Part shown: piece after piece, positions 7,118 through 17,569 of the stretch
How the letters are laid out: each line of letters begins with the position of its first letter
Position numbering within the stretch: position 1 is the first letter of the stretch
From: Dubosiella muris
GTDB taxonomy: Bacteria > Bacillota_I > Bacilli_A > Erysipelotrichales > Erysipelotrichaceae
Length of the DNA: 64,000 bases
Reading direction: 5' to 3'
Assembly (NCBI RefSeq): GCF_004793885.1
Contig: NZ_SRYG01000008.1
Coordinates: forward strand, 1 to 64,000
Position numbers and translations under genes: made by a program
Notes under the pieces: model-generated
The model's database searches: none
The model's input: the letters and a program-made list of their open reading frames with translations, nothing else
Told to the model about the DNA's origin: nothing

Positions 7118-9637
7118 ATGGATAGCAAAGCAGAAAAAGAGCAAGTTATAAAAAAAATTGCAGAACGAGAATATAATTTATTTGTTGTTAACACACATGC
7201 AGCAGGAATACAACAAAGAGATGGAAGATATATAACAAAATACTTTCCTTTATCGTCTTTTATTTTAGAGCAGATGATTTTACGGAACGGTTCAATGGGA
7301 TGCTATCAGCAAGGGTATAAAACTAATCGGATTCGATGGATATGTTATGATTTTGATTGCAAAGATAAAGAGAATCCAGAAATTGCGGATATGTATAAAA
7401 ACTTCATCAAGCCATTAACTATAACTCTTAAAAAGCTAGGAATTCGTTATTTAACAGAATTTTCTGGACGGAGGGGAGTCCATGTATGGATTATCTTTAA
7501 TGCGTTATTATCGAAAAAAACAGGATATCGGATTTTAAACGAAATAGAAAAGAGATGCTTTGAATTACGTGAGATTAAAAATAGTGAAAAATGGAGTCTA
7601 GATAAGTTCCCAGCTACTGAAAGTAGTTATAATAATATAGTTGGAAAACAAGTTAAATTTCCTTTATCATCGCATAAATCAGGAGATAAATCTTATTTTT
7701 TTTATGGAAATTTTTATAGAAAAGATGATATCGATTCGTTAGATTTTTATAAAGAACAATTAAATATTTTAAGCTCATATGAGCAGAATGATGTTGATGA
7801 AGTTATCAAAGTATTGGAACTAGAAAAATCAGATGAGGAATCTAAAAAACCGATTTATTATAAATTTGTTTTGACAGAAGATGTAGAGGTAACACCAGAT
7901 AAGGTAATAGAAGTTTTATCAGAAACAGATGTTTTTAGACAAATTTTTAAAAGAATGGAAAGTGGACGTGGTTTACATCAAGATTGGATGGTTCTCTTTG
8001 GAACTCTTTCCCAATGTGATTCTAGTACACAGTTACTTAAAAATATATTGAAAAAATTTCCGAATTATGATGAATCGAAGACGCAAATTAATATTTTTAG
8101 GTTAAAAGATAAATATTATCCGGCTACGTTCGGATATTTATATCAAATATATAATATCGAGATGGAAGATAATCTAGATGAAAATGAAACTGGTTTTTGC
8201 TATTTATTAAGACGGTGCAATTTAAACAAAAATATTTTGAAGAAGTTCCAAAATATAAATGAAAGAAAATCTTTTTGCGATTTAAACTCGATTCTAAATA
8301 AAGAAAAAAAATATCTTAGAACTAATGATGAAGTAGCAGATGTTTTGATATGGAATGATCTTTGTGGATTGAAACAATTAGATTTATGGATTTATGAAGA
8401 GATAATAGAGAAAATAAAGTTAAATAAAGAAAATGATTATATTCCTAAAGATTTTAAGGTTTTTGAAAGAATAGAATCGCCGGAAAAAAAACGAATATTA
8501 GTATCTCTCTCAGCGAAGGATCGCGTCATTACAACGCATTTAGCTATTCAATTAAGCTATTTAATGAAAAAGAAGTGGAAATCTTTCAGTTATCAAATTT
8601 CTTATACATCACAAGATTCTATTTTCTTTAATTGGTATTCTTCATGGAGCAATTATATTAATCATATTCGTATATTTACAGAAATTCCTTTCATGGAAGA
8701 TTATCGAGCGTTTTATATAGATTTGAAGGATTTTTATAAAAATATTGATTTTCTCTCGGTATTTAGGACATTTGAGAAATTTTTAGAGGGTGAAGCAAAA
8801 AACATTTTTGTTTTTTTGATGAACTTTAATGATAGTCTGATGAAAAGTATTCAGAATGGAAATAGAATTGGTGTCCCTCAAGGTCCTGCTTACGCAAGGA
8901 TAATTTCAGAAATGTATTTAGACAAATTGCTTGAACGCGCTTTAGCAAAATGGGGCAAGAAACATTTTTATATGTATCGATATGTGGATGACATAATTTT
9001 TTTCTGTGAGCCCAATATTGATAGTTTGAAATTATACGAGGGCATTAAGGAATATTTAATTTTTTCGGGATTACCAATTAACTCAAAAAAAACAAAATAT
9101 TTTGGAAGATTAAAAGATTTAACAGTAGAAGAAAGAAGAACTTTATTGCATGAAGATAGTTTTAATTATGAATTAAATGAAAATATTTATACGGGAATCT
9201 TGTTAGAAAATGAAAGGCGATTAAAGCTAAATAAGTATTTGCATGAAAATGATTTTGGGATTGAAAAAATAAATTATTTTTTTGGAAGGTATGTTTTTCC
9301 GGAAGTACAAGATTGGTGTATGAAATATTACAGCGAGGATATTTTGAAAAGTTTAGAAGGCAGAGGAAATAATTTTAGAACTTTTTATAATTTTTTATTT
9401 AGCCAGGAAAGATATCTGGTTGATTTTTTAGACAATGAGAAATTTAATTTAATACCAATTAAATCTTTAAACTTTAGTAATTTTATTCATGAATTATATT
9501 ATTCTACTCAGAACGAGAGTATTAGTAGGAGATTGTTTAATAGAATAAAAAAAGAATACTTAAAAAAAATCCCTCTAGATTATGTAAAAGAGGATGATAA
9601 AACAATTATTCAGGCTTTGATTTTAATTGAAATGTAA
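7118..9637 (+). CDS. archaeo-eukaryotic primase (TOTE-type) fused to reverse transcriptase
   Basis: This 839-aa protein holds two polymerase domains. Residues about 20-215 are an AEP/PrimPol domain: YDFD at 77-80 gives the catalytic D78/D80, SGRRGVHVW at 116-124 gives the conserved histidine H122, and KFPLSSHKSG follows. About 265-345 looks like a helical primase C-terminal (PriCT-like) segment. Residues about 450-670 form a reverse transcriptase: motif A YIDLKDFY (D535), motif B RIGVPQGP (583-590), motif C YVDD (622-625). A C-terminal tail of 170 residues has no named domain. The RT lacks the maturase and endonuclease parts of group II introns. The start is fixed by AAGGAGG 6-12 bases upstream. 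It is followed after 14 bases by the 887-aa gene. All catalytic residues are present, so it is probably active. Most likely an RT-based defence protein. Confidence 0.88.
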   Translation: MDSKAEKEQVIKKIAEREYNLFVVNTHAAGIQQRDGRYITKYFPLSSFILEQMILRNGSMGCYQQGYKTNRIRWICYDFDCKDKENPEIADMYKNFIKPLTITLKKLGIRYLTEFSGRRGVHVWIIFNALLSKKTGYRILNEIEKRCFELREIKNSEKWSLDKFPATESSYNNIVGKQVKFPLSSHKSGDKSYFFYGNFYRKDDIDSLDFYKEQLNILSSYEQNDVDEVIKVLELEKSDEESKKPIYYKFVLTEDVEVTPDKVIEVLSETDVFRQIFKRMESGRGLHQDWMVLFGTLSQCDSSTQLLKNILKKFPNYDESKTQINIFRLKDKYYPATFGYLYQIYNIEMEDNLDENETGFCYLLRRCNLNKNILKKFQNINERKSFCDLNSILNKEKKYLRTNDEVADVLIWNDLCGLKQLDLWIYEEIIEKIKLNKENDYIPKDFKVFERIESPEKKRILVSLSAKDRVITTHLAIQLSYLMKKKWKSFSYQISYTSQDSIFFNWYSSWSNYINHIRIFTEIPFMEDYRAFYIDLKDFYKNIDFLSVFRTFEKFLEGEAKNIFVFLMNFNDSLMKSIQNGNRIGVPQGPAYARIISEMYLDKLLERALAKWGKKHFYMYRYVDDIIFFCEPNIDSLKLYEGIKEYLIFSGLPINSKKTKYFGRLKDLTVEERRTLLHEDSFNYELNENIYTGILLENERRLKLNKYLHENDFGIEKINYFFGRYVFPEVQDWCMKYYSEDILKSLEGRGNNFRTFYNFLFSQERYLVDFLDNEKFNLIPIKSLNFSNFIHELYYSTQNESISRRLFNRIKKEYLKKIPLDYVKEDDKTIIQALILIEM

Positions 9638-9651
9638 AATGGAGGAAAAGT

Positions 9652-12315
9652 GTGTCGAATATTGAAGCATATATACAAGCTTTAGAGGCTAGTAGTAATC
9701 AAATAAATCTTGTTGCAGAATTATTAGAAGAATTAAGTTCATATTCGGTTATAAAAATATCAGAAAAAAGAGTTTTAGTGGCAAAAGCTTTTTTTAAACT
9801 ATTACAATATTGCCAGAAAATGTATAACGGGAATGTTCCTAACGAAACGATTGAAGAGATATTAAGAGTTTTTATAAATATAGAAAATATGGTTAGTGAA
9901 ATAACAGAAGAAGAAGATAATAGTAATATGATGATCATGCGGTTTCTGCATGAATTAAAAATGTATAACAAGGGAGAAAAAATTTTCTCGATAAACCAAG
10001 ATAAATATCCTATTCAGTATCTTGAACTTCTTTTAAAAGAATTAGACAGTATATATTTTGTGTTTGAAATAAAAAAAGACTCAGAATATATTTTTCCACT
10101 TCATAAAATGATAGTAAATGTAGTTGAAAATTTTAAATTTATCGATAATTCTATTGGTCTTTATCAAATTCGAATTCTTCAACTTGCCGTAAAATTATTT
10201 AAAGATAATATAGATGAGCAAAAGGCATTAAAAGCTCTAAAAGAAAAATGCAATCTTAAATTCATCCAATATCTATCAGTGAATTGTGAAATTATCGATA
10301 CTTCTGATTTGCTAAATTATCAAAAAAATGGTGTCATGACCTTTTATGATAAAAATAATGGAAATATTCTGATTAGACATAGGGACAAAAATTATTTTAT
10401 AGCGGATTATTCAACTGAAAAAAATATTTTTGTAGAAAAAGATCATGCCGGAAGTATAATAGGATATTTTTATGAATATCAATTAAATAAAAACGATCAA
10501 TTGACAGATTATTCGGATATCCTTAAAGATGAAGAAGGAAGAAAGATTTTTTTAAATTTAATTTATAATAATTCTTCATATAATGTCTTGTTAGATAAAA
10601 TGATAGTAAAGGGTAATGAAGGTAAATATAGGCTAACGAATCCTTTTTGTTTCAATGATGAATTTATAATTAAAGGAAGATTAAGGGAAAAATTCGGTAA
10701 ATGTTATCAAAAAAATGAATTATTAGATGCATTATCTAATTATAGGTGCTCAGCACTAAAAATTAGTACCTCTAATATAATGAATAGAGTCTCTCTTGGA
10801 TTGGGATTTCTTTTATTAGAAAGAGAAAAGATAGACATAAATGCATTGAAAATTGATAGCTTTTCAGAAGATGACTGGTTTCAAATACAATTGATCAAAA
10901 ATTGGGTAATGGCAAGTAGCAATCCTTTAGATTCTTTAAAATTTATCATAACAGAATGGTATAGAGAAAATGAATATTGTAAGAATATTTTATCCAATCG
11001 TAATCATGTTAATTTGCAGGATCATGAAATTGATGTATTAGATTTTTATCCATTAAAAAGTGGAGTAGACTGGGTATTTGAAATTCTTGGGTATGAAAAT
11101 CAAAAGGATATTTATGTTTTAAAAGGAGATGTAGAAGAAAAAGATGAGGGAATGTATTTTCTAAAAATCAATTTAGGACGAAGCGTATATACGAAACAAC
11201 TGCTAAAAATAATTAATAAAGAAGTATTAGAAATTAAATTTGAGGATATAGAAGATTGTGATCAAATACTAGAAGATCAATATAGTGAAACTTATTTTGT
11301 ATTATATGATTCGAAAAATAAAAAATACGCCACATATGACCAAAAATTTTTAAAAGTACTTTCAGCTTTTATAGATATTCAACAGAAAAACGAGCTAACA
11401 TTAGAAACGGTATCAAAAATAACTAAACAAATGTATAGTGAAATTAAAAAAATGATGAGTCTTCATCAAGAAGCATTAGCAGAGGGAAATGAAAAATTTT
11501 TTTGTGATTTTGATTCTCAAGTGTACTATCGATTGATTCATAATATGTTATGGTCAAAAGTAAACTTTGCAAAAATAGATAATTATTTAAATATTTTTTT
11601 GGGTCACCAATGTTTATCATTTGAAAATATAAATCACGATGAAAAATTTATGCGTACTGATTCGAATACTCTTTATATTCCAAAAGACAAAAGAGATTGC
11701 GATAGTGTTTTGGTAAGGGTATATGAAAAGTATTTAAAGTCAAAGCGTTGTCGAGAAACAAATGATTTATATGATGAAAATATCGAATTAAAAGATGGCA
11801 CTTATTTTCATAATGAAAATCGTATTAATAAAATCGTTTTTCTTTGTGATAATTTTGAAAATGGTTCAGCAACTATTCGTATGTTGAAAGCGTACTTGGA
11901 TATTGAAGATGTTAGGGATAAGAGTAAGTTAGAAAGAGCTAAGCAAAAATGTCAAAAATATTATGTTCTTGGAAAAAGAGAATGCGAAATTAAAATATCA
12001 GATATTATTAGTAAAAATAATTGTAGTATTGAAATCCATAGTTTTTACGGAACAAGCGAGGGGAAGAAGAAAATTGAAAGTTTTTTGGAAGAAAATAATT
12101 TGAAAAATTGCAAGATTAGTTATAGACATGAAATATTAAGCAAATCACAAAGGATTAAAAATGATATAGAAATTATCTGGCCAAACAAAAAAGAGATATC
12201 GTGTTATACGGTGATACGAGAATTCAATATGCCAAAGATTAATGCTTTTCCAGAGGCCATGCTAAAAGATTCAAGAAAGGCTATTTGTATGTTTGTGATG
12301 AAAAGAGAACTCTAA
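9652..12315 (+). CDS. large partner protein of the primase-RT, unknown; possible PRTase-like segment
   Basis: This 887-aa protein starts at GTG behind GGAGG, 14 bases after the primase-RT gene, so the two surely form an operon. The N-terminal 220 residues look like helical repeats, and the middle is an unrecognised alpha/beta region. Near the C-terminus, residues 728-741 read IVFLCDNFENGSAT. This resembles the PRPP-binding loop of phosphoribosyltransferases (hydrophobic strand, D-x4-G-x-A-T) and continues into an alpha/beta region of about 120 residues that could be the rest of such a fold. The canonical second acidic residue of the loop is Asn here. There are no membrane segments. Function is unknown; effector, scaffold or RT cofactor are all possible. 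Confidence 0.6.
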   Translation: MSNIEAYIQALEASSNQINLVAELLEELSSYSVIKISEKRVLVAKAFFKLLQYCQKMYNGNVPNETIEEILRVFINIENMVSEITEEEDNSNMMIMRFLHELKMYNKGEKIFSINQDKYPIQYLELLLKELDSIYFVFEIKKDSEYIFPLHKMIVNVVENFKFIDNSIGLYQIRILQLAVKLFKDNIDEQKALKALKEKCNLKFIQYLSVNCEIIDTSDLLNYQKNGVMTFYDKNNGNILIRHRDKNYFIADYSTEKNIFVEKDHAGSIIGYFYEYQLNKNDQLTDYSDILKDEEGRKIFLNLIYNNSSYNVLLDKMIVKGNEGKYRLTNPFCFNDEFIIKGRLREKFGKCYQKNELLDALSNYRCSALKISTSNIMNRVSLGLGFLLLEREKIDINALKIDSFSEDDWFQIQLIKNWVMASSNPLDSLKFIITEWYRENEYCKNILSNRNHVNLQDHEIDVLDFYPLKSGVDWVFEILGYENQKDIYVLKGDVEEKDEGMYFLKINLGRSVYTKQLLKIINKEVLEIKFEDIEDCDQILEDQYSETYFVLYDSKNKKYATYDQKFLKVLSAFIDIQQKNELTLETVSKITKQMYSEIKKMMSLHQEALAEGNEKFFCDFDSQVYYRLIHNMLWSKVNFAKIDNYLNIFLGHQCLSFENINHDEKFMRTDSNTLYIPKDKRDCDSVLVRVYEKYLKSKRCRETNDLYDENIELKDGTYFHNENRINKIVFLCDNFENGSATIRMLKAYLDIEDVRDKSKLERAKQKCQKYYVLGKRECEIKISDIISKNNCSIEIHSFYGTSEGKKKIESFLEENNLKNCKISYRHEILSKSQRIKNDIEIIWPNKKEISCYTVIREFNMPKINAFPEAMLKDSRKAICMFVMKREL

Positions 12316-12574
12316 TAATATAGATTACCTTTAATCAATCAAATAAAGCCGGTCTGCAATCTAAACTAGATCTCTAATTTACTTGCTTTTTGAATGTTCG
12401 TACTCTTTTGATGATTTTCTGCTTCGTATAAATAAAGACATTGCTGTCACTATCTAAACCGAACAGGTGATCTGGATTCCTTTTCGCATGAAAAGATCGT
12501 GGTCAAAGCGAGTGAAAAAGAAAAGACATCCTTATGGTACTGATTGGATTCATTCTTTACGCTATAATAAAAAT

Positions 12575-15345
12575 ATGAATGGTTCATTGTATCAAGAAGG
12601 TTTGGAAGAAAAGGTTGAACGACTGGAAAAAGAGAACGAGTATTTGAAATCGCTTTTGGAAAAACATCAAATTGAATTTGATCCATTGCCTTTTATTCAT
12701 GACGAAAAAATCACAGAAGTGCATGTGCGTTTTTTCTATTCCATGTTTCGTGGAAGAAGTGATGTGTACGCAAAACGGTCTGGAAAGCCGAATTCAAAGA
12801 CGGGCATGGCTGGCTATTATCCGCAATGCGCGAATTTTTGGAAAGATGGGTATTGTCCGCGTAAACATGGAATGTCGATTTCATGCCAGAAATGCGATAA
12901 CAGGCAATATCTTTCGATAACAGGACCGGTTCTTATGGCGCATTTAAAGGAGGGAAAAGGAAGACGGTTCCGACGTGATTGGAGTTTATCCATTGCTCCC
13001 GGACGGACGGTGCAATTTCCTGGTTTTTGATTTTGATGATCACGAAATGCTTGGAAATCAGTGGATGGTGGAAGTGGATGCGCTGCGAAAGATGTGTCAA
13101 GTGTTGCATGTTCCATGCCTTGTGGAACGATCCCGTTCCGGGAATGGAGCGCATGTCTGGCTGTTTTTCAAGCAACCGATTCAAGCGAGTAAAGCCAGAA
13201 AATTCGGAACGCTTTTATTGACAAATGGCTCGGAATCGATCGAGCTGAAATCATTTGCCTCGTATGATCGGATGATTTCTGCTCAGGATTGGCTGGAAAA
13301 AGGGAAGATCGGTAATTTAGTCGCGTTGCCGCTTCAGGGACGAGCGTTGAAAACGGAAACAGCGCTTTCGTGGATGAACATTGGAATCCATATCCGAATC
13401 AATGGCGAGCGTTAAAACATACGCAAAAAATCTCAGAAGAATTGATAGATGACTGCATTCAGAAATGGGATTATAACGATCTGCTAGGACCGTTATTTGA
13501 TGGTTCTATCTGTGCGTTGGAAGAAGAGAAACCGTGGAATACATCATCTTTGATTTTTGCTCAAGAAGATGTAAGCGGAACGGTCAAACTGGTCCGTGCG
13601 AATCAATTGTATGTGGAAACCACAAATTTAAAACCAAGACTCCTTAATCAAATTCGCCGTCTTGCTTCGTTTTCCAATTCTGAATTTTATAAAACACAGC
13701 GAATGGGATATTCGACACATGGACTTTCGCGAATTATCGCTTGCTATGACAATTTTGAACGGTATATCGCGATTCCTCGCGGACTGGAAGAAAATCTTAT
13801 TGGAAAATTGAACCAGGCTTCGATTGAATATGAAATTGAAGATCAGACGGCAATAGGATATCCATTACGAGTTCAATGGAAAGGGAACTTATATCCCCGG
13901 CAGCAACAGGCAGTGGATTCTTTGCGAAAACATAACTATGGAATTTTATCGGCATCGACAGCTTTCGGGAAGACCGTGGTTGGCGCCAGTCTGATTGCGC
14001 AAATCAAGAAAAGCACTTTGATTTTGGTCCATACAACAGAAATATTGAATGGATGGGTTGAAGAGCTGGAACGATTTCTTTCCTGGGACGAGCCGCTCCC
14101 TGAATATAAGACGCCTACGGGTCGAAAAAAGGTTCGAAAAAGTCATATTGGGGTTCTTTATGCGGGAAAGGATACATGCGCCGGAAAAATAGACGTGGCT
14201 TTGATTTCATCGGTTTCAAAAAAGGAAAGTGAGCACCCATTTTTACATCAATATGGAATGGTCATTATGGATGAATGCCATCATATTCCGTCAAAAACCT
14301 ATGAGCAAGTCATTCAGAAAGTTCCGGCACGTTATCGTTATGGTTTTAGCGCTACGCCAAAACGGGAAGATGGGCAGGAGCCGAAAATATTTATGTATTT
14401 TGGACCGATTCGTTATCGTTTCAGTGCCAGAGATCGCGCCATGCAACAAGGGATCCAGCACCTGGTTGTCCCAAGATTTACATCGCTTCGTTTGGTGAAT
14501 GAGAAAGAGATAAAGATCCAGGAAGCGTATCAAATGGCAATCGAAAACGTTAGACGAAACGATTTGATTGTCAAGGATATTCAGGAAGCAGTTAAAAAAG
14601 GGCGGACGCCATTGGTTCTTTCACGGTCCAGAAGGCATGCTCAATATTTATATCGGCGATTGGAAGGCGTATCGGATCAAATGTTTCTCTTACAAGGGGG
14701 CAAAACACCGCGAGAAAGAAGTGAAATCCGAAGGAAGATGAAGGAAGTTCGTGAAAATGAATCGTTGATTTTGATTGCGATTGACAAATATATTGGCGAA
14801 GGATTCAATTATCCTCGACTGGATGCTTTGTTTTTAACAACCCCTTTCAAAAACGATGTGAATGTGGAGCAATATGTAGGGAGACTGAATCGTGATTATG
14901 CGGGGAAAGAAAACGTGATTGTCTCACGCATGCCACACAATGCATTTACGATGAGAAAAACTACAAAGAGGTGTTTCAGAAAGACTTGAACCAGGCAAGA
15001 CGAGAAGTTGTGGTTTGTTGTTCAAACATATCATGGAAAACATTCAAGGAATATAAATTATTATTTGAAGAAATGGAAAATCATGGATCTCGAATTTATA
15101 TTTTTACAAATGAAAGCAACGATAATTCTAATTTGGAACGGGAAAACGGCAAGCTGATTTTTAGAAAAAATTTGTATGAACAATTCGCGGTCATCGATCG
15201 AAAAATCGTTTGGTACGGGAACATCAATTTGATTGGAGAAGATGCGGAAGAAGGTCGAGTGATGCGAATCGTGGATTCGAGAATTGCGGATGAATTGGTT
15301 TCTGGAATGGTAGAAGAGGATACTTTACAAATGAAATTGTTTTGA
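12575..15345 (+). pseudogene. TOTE-type primase-helicase-PLD protein, three frameshifts
   Basis: Joined across frames this encodes the usual TOTE conflict-system architecture. A coiled coil lies at about 12575-12680, then a CCCH-like cluster (CANFWKDGYCPRKHG). The AEP follows (VYPLLPDGRCNF, FDFDDHE; SGNGAHVWL), then a superfamily 2 helicase (STAFGKT Walker A, MDECHH, SATP, QYVGRLNR). Last is a PLD-like tail (FAVIDRKIVWYGNINLIG). The frame changes near 12953-12958 (one extra base), at the A run 13350-13353 (one A lost; restoring it gives a continuous AFVDEHWNPYP) and between about 14921 and 14950. The PLD HxK motif appears to lack its His. A coding start at ATG 12575 is assumed. It is either decayed or broken by sequencing error. 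Confidence 0.85.
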
Positions 15346-15637
15346 TTGTGCCTTCTTTTCTTGGATTTAATGAAATAAGACATTCTTTGTGATAATCGAA
15401 GGAGATAAGCCAGTAAAGATATCTTATGGATAGGCACGGTAGTTTCGGACTGAAAACCTCGGCAGAACGTAAGTTTAGGCGAGGTGATTCGTTTAAAAAT
15501 GACGAATAAAAAAGAACGAAGAAGAAAATATATTGTCGTTGAATTTGTTGCAAGAGGAAATGGAGCCAATCTATGCCTTTAATTTAAGCGTTCCGATATG
15601 CTATAATATACCAAATATAAGAGATGGGTGAATCATA
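15346..15637 (+). other. intergenic stretch before the TIGR04255 cassette
   Basis: Apart from a short possible ORF (GTG 15484 or ATG 15499 to TAA 15580-15582, 27-32 aa, very basic) nothing recognisable is present. At its right end TATAAT at 15602-15607 with an extended TG upstream forms a likely promoter for the next operon; a TTAATT at 15579-15584 is a poor -35 match. Confidence 0.4.
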
Positions 15638-16441
15638 ATGGATAAGGGACTAAATTTAAAGAATAATTTTTTGAAAGAATTGATCTTCAGACTGGATTAT
15701 TCTGGCTTATTGGATATGGATGTGGAAAAGAAAATCACTGATTTAAAAAACAATTTATATAACCGAGGGTATACAACGTTAAAAGAAAAAATCGAACAAG
15801 ATATTTCTGTTAATGTCAATATGTTCAATGGAGTAGATAATAAAACAGAAGTGAAAAATACTACAGTATATGAATTTTCTAGTCCGAATAATAAGGTTTT
15901 TAAAATTTCAAAAAATTATATTATTTTTGATATAGATATTTCCGCGAATGAAACAACGTTTGAACATTATATTGATTTAATTACTTCTGTTATTTGTAAG
16001 TTAAGTGAGGAAAGATTCGTTAAATTTCACAGAATAGGATTGAGAAAAACGAATATCTGTCTTATTAAAGAGGGGACTGATTTAAAAGAGTATATCAATC
16101 CATCTATTTTAAGTATCTTTGATGATGATTTTCAGGAAATTCAAAACAGCAGTAAATTATTTAAAAATGAATTTCAAGTTCAATATACTGCTTCCCTTGT
16201 AAAGGGAACAATCACAAATAACGATATGTTGGAACCATGGAATCAATATTTATTGGATATTGACGTATTTAAAGAGGCGGAAGAGTTTGATAAATCAAAA
16301 GTCGATAAGTCATACTTAAAAATTATGAATTCGTTGATTTTTAATATCTATACCCAATCTTTAAGTGATAATTTTATTAGAAAACTTTCTGAAGAGGAAT
16401 TCAAAGATGAGGATATATTAGGGGTGAATAAGAATGTATAA
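15638..16441 (+). CDS. TIGR04255 family protein
   Basis: This 267-aa protein matches the sporadically distributed TIGR04255 family in length and layout: an N-terminal region with regularly spaced hydrophobics, the central FHRIGLRKTN signature, and an alpha/beta C-terminal part. The biochemical function of the family is not known to me. It is the first gene of a three-gene cassette: its last 8 bases overlap the start of the 59-aa gene, which in turn overlaps the metallo-beta-lactamase gene. The promoter is probably the extended -10 at 15602. Patchy distribution and location inside a defence island make a conflict role plausible. Confidence 0.7.
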   Translation: MDKGLNLKNNFLKELIFRLDYSGLLDMDVEKKITDLKNNLYNRGYTTLKEKIEQDISVNVNMFNGVDNKTEVKNTTVYEFSSPNNKVFKISKNYIIFDIDISANETTFEHYIDLITSVICKLSEERFVKFHRIGLRKTNICLIKEGTDLKEYINPSILSIFDDDFQEIQNSSKLFKNEFQVQYTASLVKGTITNNDMLEPWNQYLLDIDVFKEAEEFDKSKVDKSYLKIMNSLIFNIYTQSLSDNFIRKLSEEEFKDEDILGVNKNV

Positions 16442-16613
16442 AAAAAATGAAAATTTTAAACCATTGCGTGTTCATGGTAAAACCCATTCTTCTGGAGAAG
16501 GAGCAGTGCATAGTTTCAAGCGTTCGTCTCCAAAAATGGTTGTGAAAGATCCGTATGTAAAAGTAGAGAAGCCTGTTTATTCAAGAATTATTGAAGTATA
16601 TAAAGGAAAATAA
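16434..16613 (+). CDS. small basic protein, 59 aa, cassette middle gene
   Basis: The ATG at 16434 lies inside the end of the TIGR04255 gene (ATGTATAA overlap), and the TAA at 16611-16613 shares its last base with the ATG of the next gene (TAATG). This double overlap strongly argues that it is translated. The product is rich in Lys, Ser and Val, with no membrane segment and no motif I know. It may be an adaptor or antitoxin-like partner of its two neighbours. Confidence 0.6.
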   Translation: MYKKNENFKPLRVHGKTHSSGEGAVHSFKRSSPKMVVKDPYVKVEKPVYSRIIEVYKGK

Positions 16614-17569
16614 TGCAGTCATTTCCATACTTTATCCAAAATGAATTTTATTTAGAGGTATATATTATTGGATATAAAAATCAGGGTGAGGCCATTTTGA
16701 TTGTTGTTGAAGTAGATGGAAGGGCAGTCTTTTGTGTGTTGATTGACAGTTACCATTGTAAAGATAAAAATCTCATTCAAGAAATTCTTGTGAAAAAGCG
16801 TATTCAATGGATAGATATTATTTGCTGGTCTCATCCTCACGGTGATCATTCCAAGGGAATGAAAGATATAATTAAAAATTATTCAAATGAAGATACTCTT
16901 ATTTTGATTCCTGAAGGAGTGGAACTTTCACCGCAGAAGTTTTCAAAGGAAGTAATAAAACTATTTAGCTATCTTCGAGAACAAGTGGTGCAATCCGCAG
17001 AAAAATATAGAGTCATGAGTGTTTCTGATGGTAAAAATGTTTTATTTTATCACTGGCCTAAACCGAAATTCATTTATCAAACTCAAGAATTTCAATTAAA
17101 AATTAATTCATTCGCTCCTCCATCTCATTCTTTAAGGGCTAATCAGTTTTTGAATAGAATTGATAATAATCTCAATTCTATTGGTTTTGTGCTTGTTCTC
17201 GGAAACAAATATCTTGTTTTTACGGGAGATATAGAGAATAATGCCTGGTCACAACTTCCGCCTATTTTCATAAAAGATATTGATTTATTGAAGATTCCTC
17301 ACCATGGATCGAAAACTGCGAATAAAGCGCTGGATTTATTTTCTGATATAGATATTTCGGTTTGTACGTCTTATATATGTGGTAATTCAAAATTACCGGA
17401 AAAAGAAATTATTGATTGTTATGAAAATATCTCGGCCGAAGTATATTTGACACAATCAATGAGGAGCGAAGAAAATCAAGAAGGATATGGAATGGTAAAG
17501 GTTAAATATAATTTGTTAAAGAGCACTAAGGAAGTTCAAATGTATGGAAATGCTATGCAAATTAAATAA
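16613..17569 (+). CDS. metallo-beta-lactamase fold hydrolase (ComEC-like)
   Basis: This 318-aa protein carries the MBL zinc motifs: SHPHGDH at residues 73-79 (H74, H76, D78, H79), TGD at 204-206 and KIPHHGS at 227-233. This pattern is like the ComEC/Rec2 C-terminal domain, which is linked to nucleic-acid or nucleotide phosphoesterase activity. It has no membrane segment and no beta-CASP domain. It starts by TAATG overlap with the 59-aa gene, so it is translationally coupled. Together with TIGR04255 it would be the enzymatic, possibly toxic, part of the cassette; this role is inferred from context. Confidence 0.8.
   Translation: MQSFPYFIQNEFYLEVYIIGYKNQGEAILIVVEVDGRAVFCVLIDSYHCKDKNLIQEILVKKRIQWIDIICWSHPHGDHSKGMKDIIKNYSNEDTLILIPEGVELSPQKFSKEVIKLFSYLREQVVQSAEKYRVMSVSDGKNVLFYHWPKPKFIYQTQEFQLKINSFAPPSHSLRANQFLNRIDNNLNSIGFVLVLGNKYLVFTGDIENNAWSQLPPIFIKDIDLLKIPHHGSKTANKALDLFSDIDISVCTSYICGNSKLPEKEIIDCYENISAEVYLTQSMRSEENQEGYGMVKVKYNLLKSTKEVQMYGNAMQIK

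Noticed and set aside
8450-9637. Reverse transcriptase as a group II intron or retron
   Set aside because: There is no maturase X domain or endonuclease, no intron RNA domains around it, no msr-msd-like sequence in the short AT-rich gaps, and the RT is fused to a primase.
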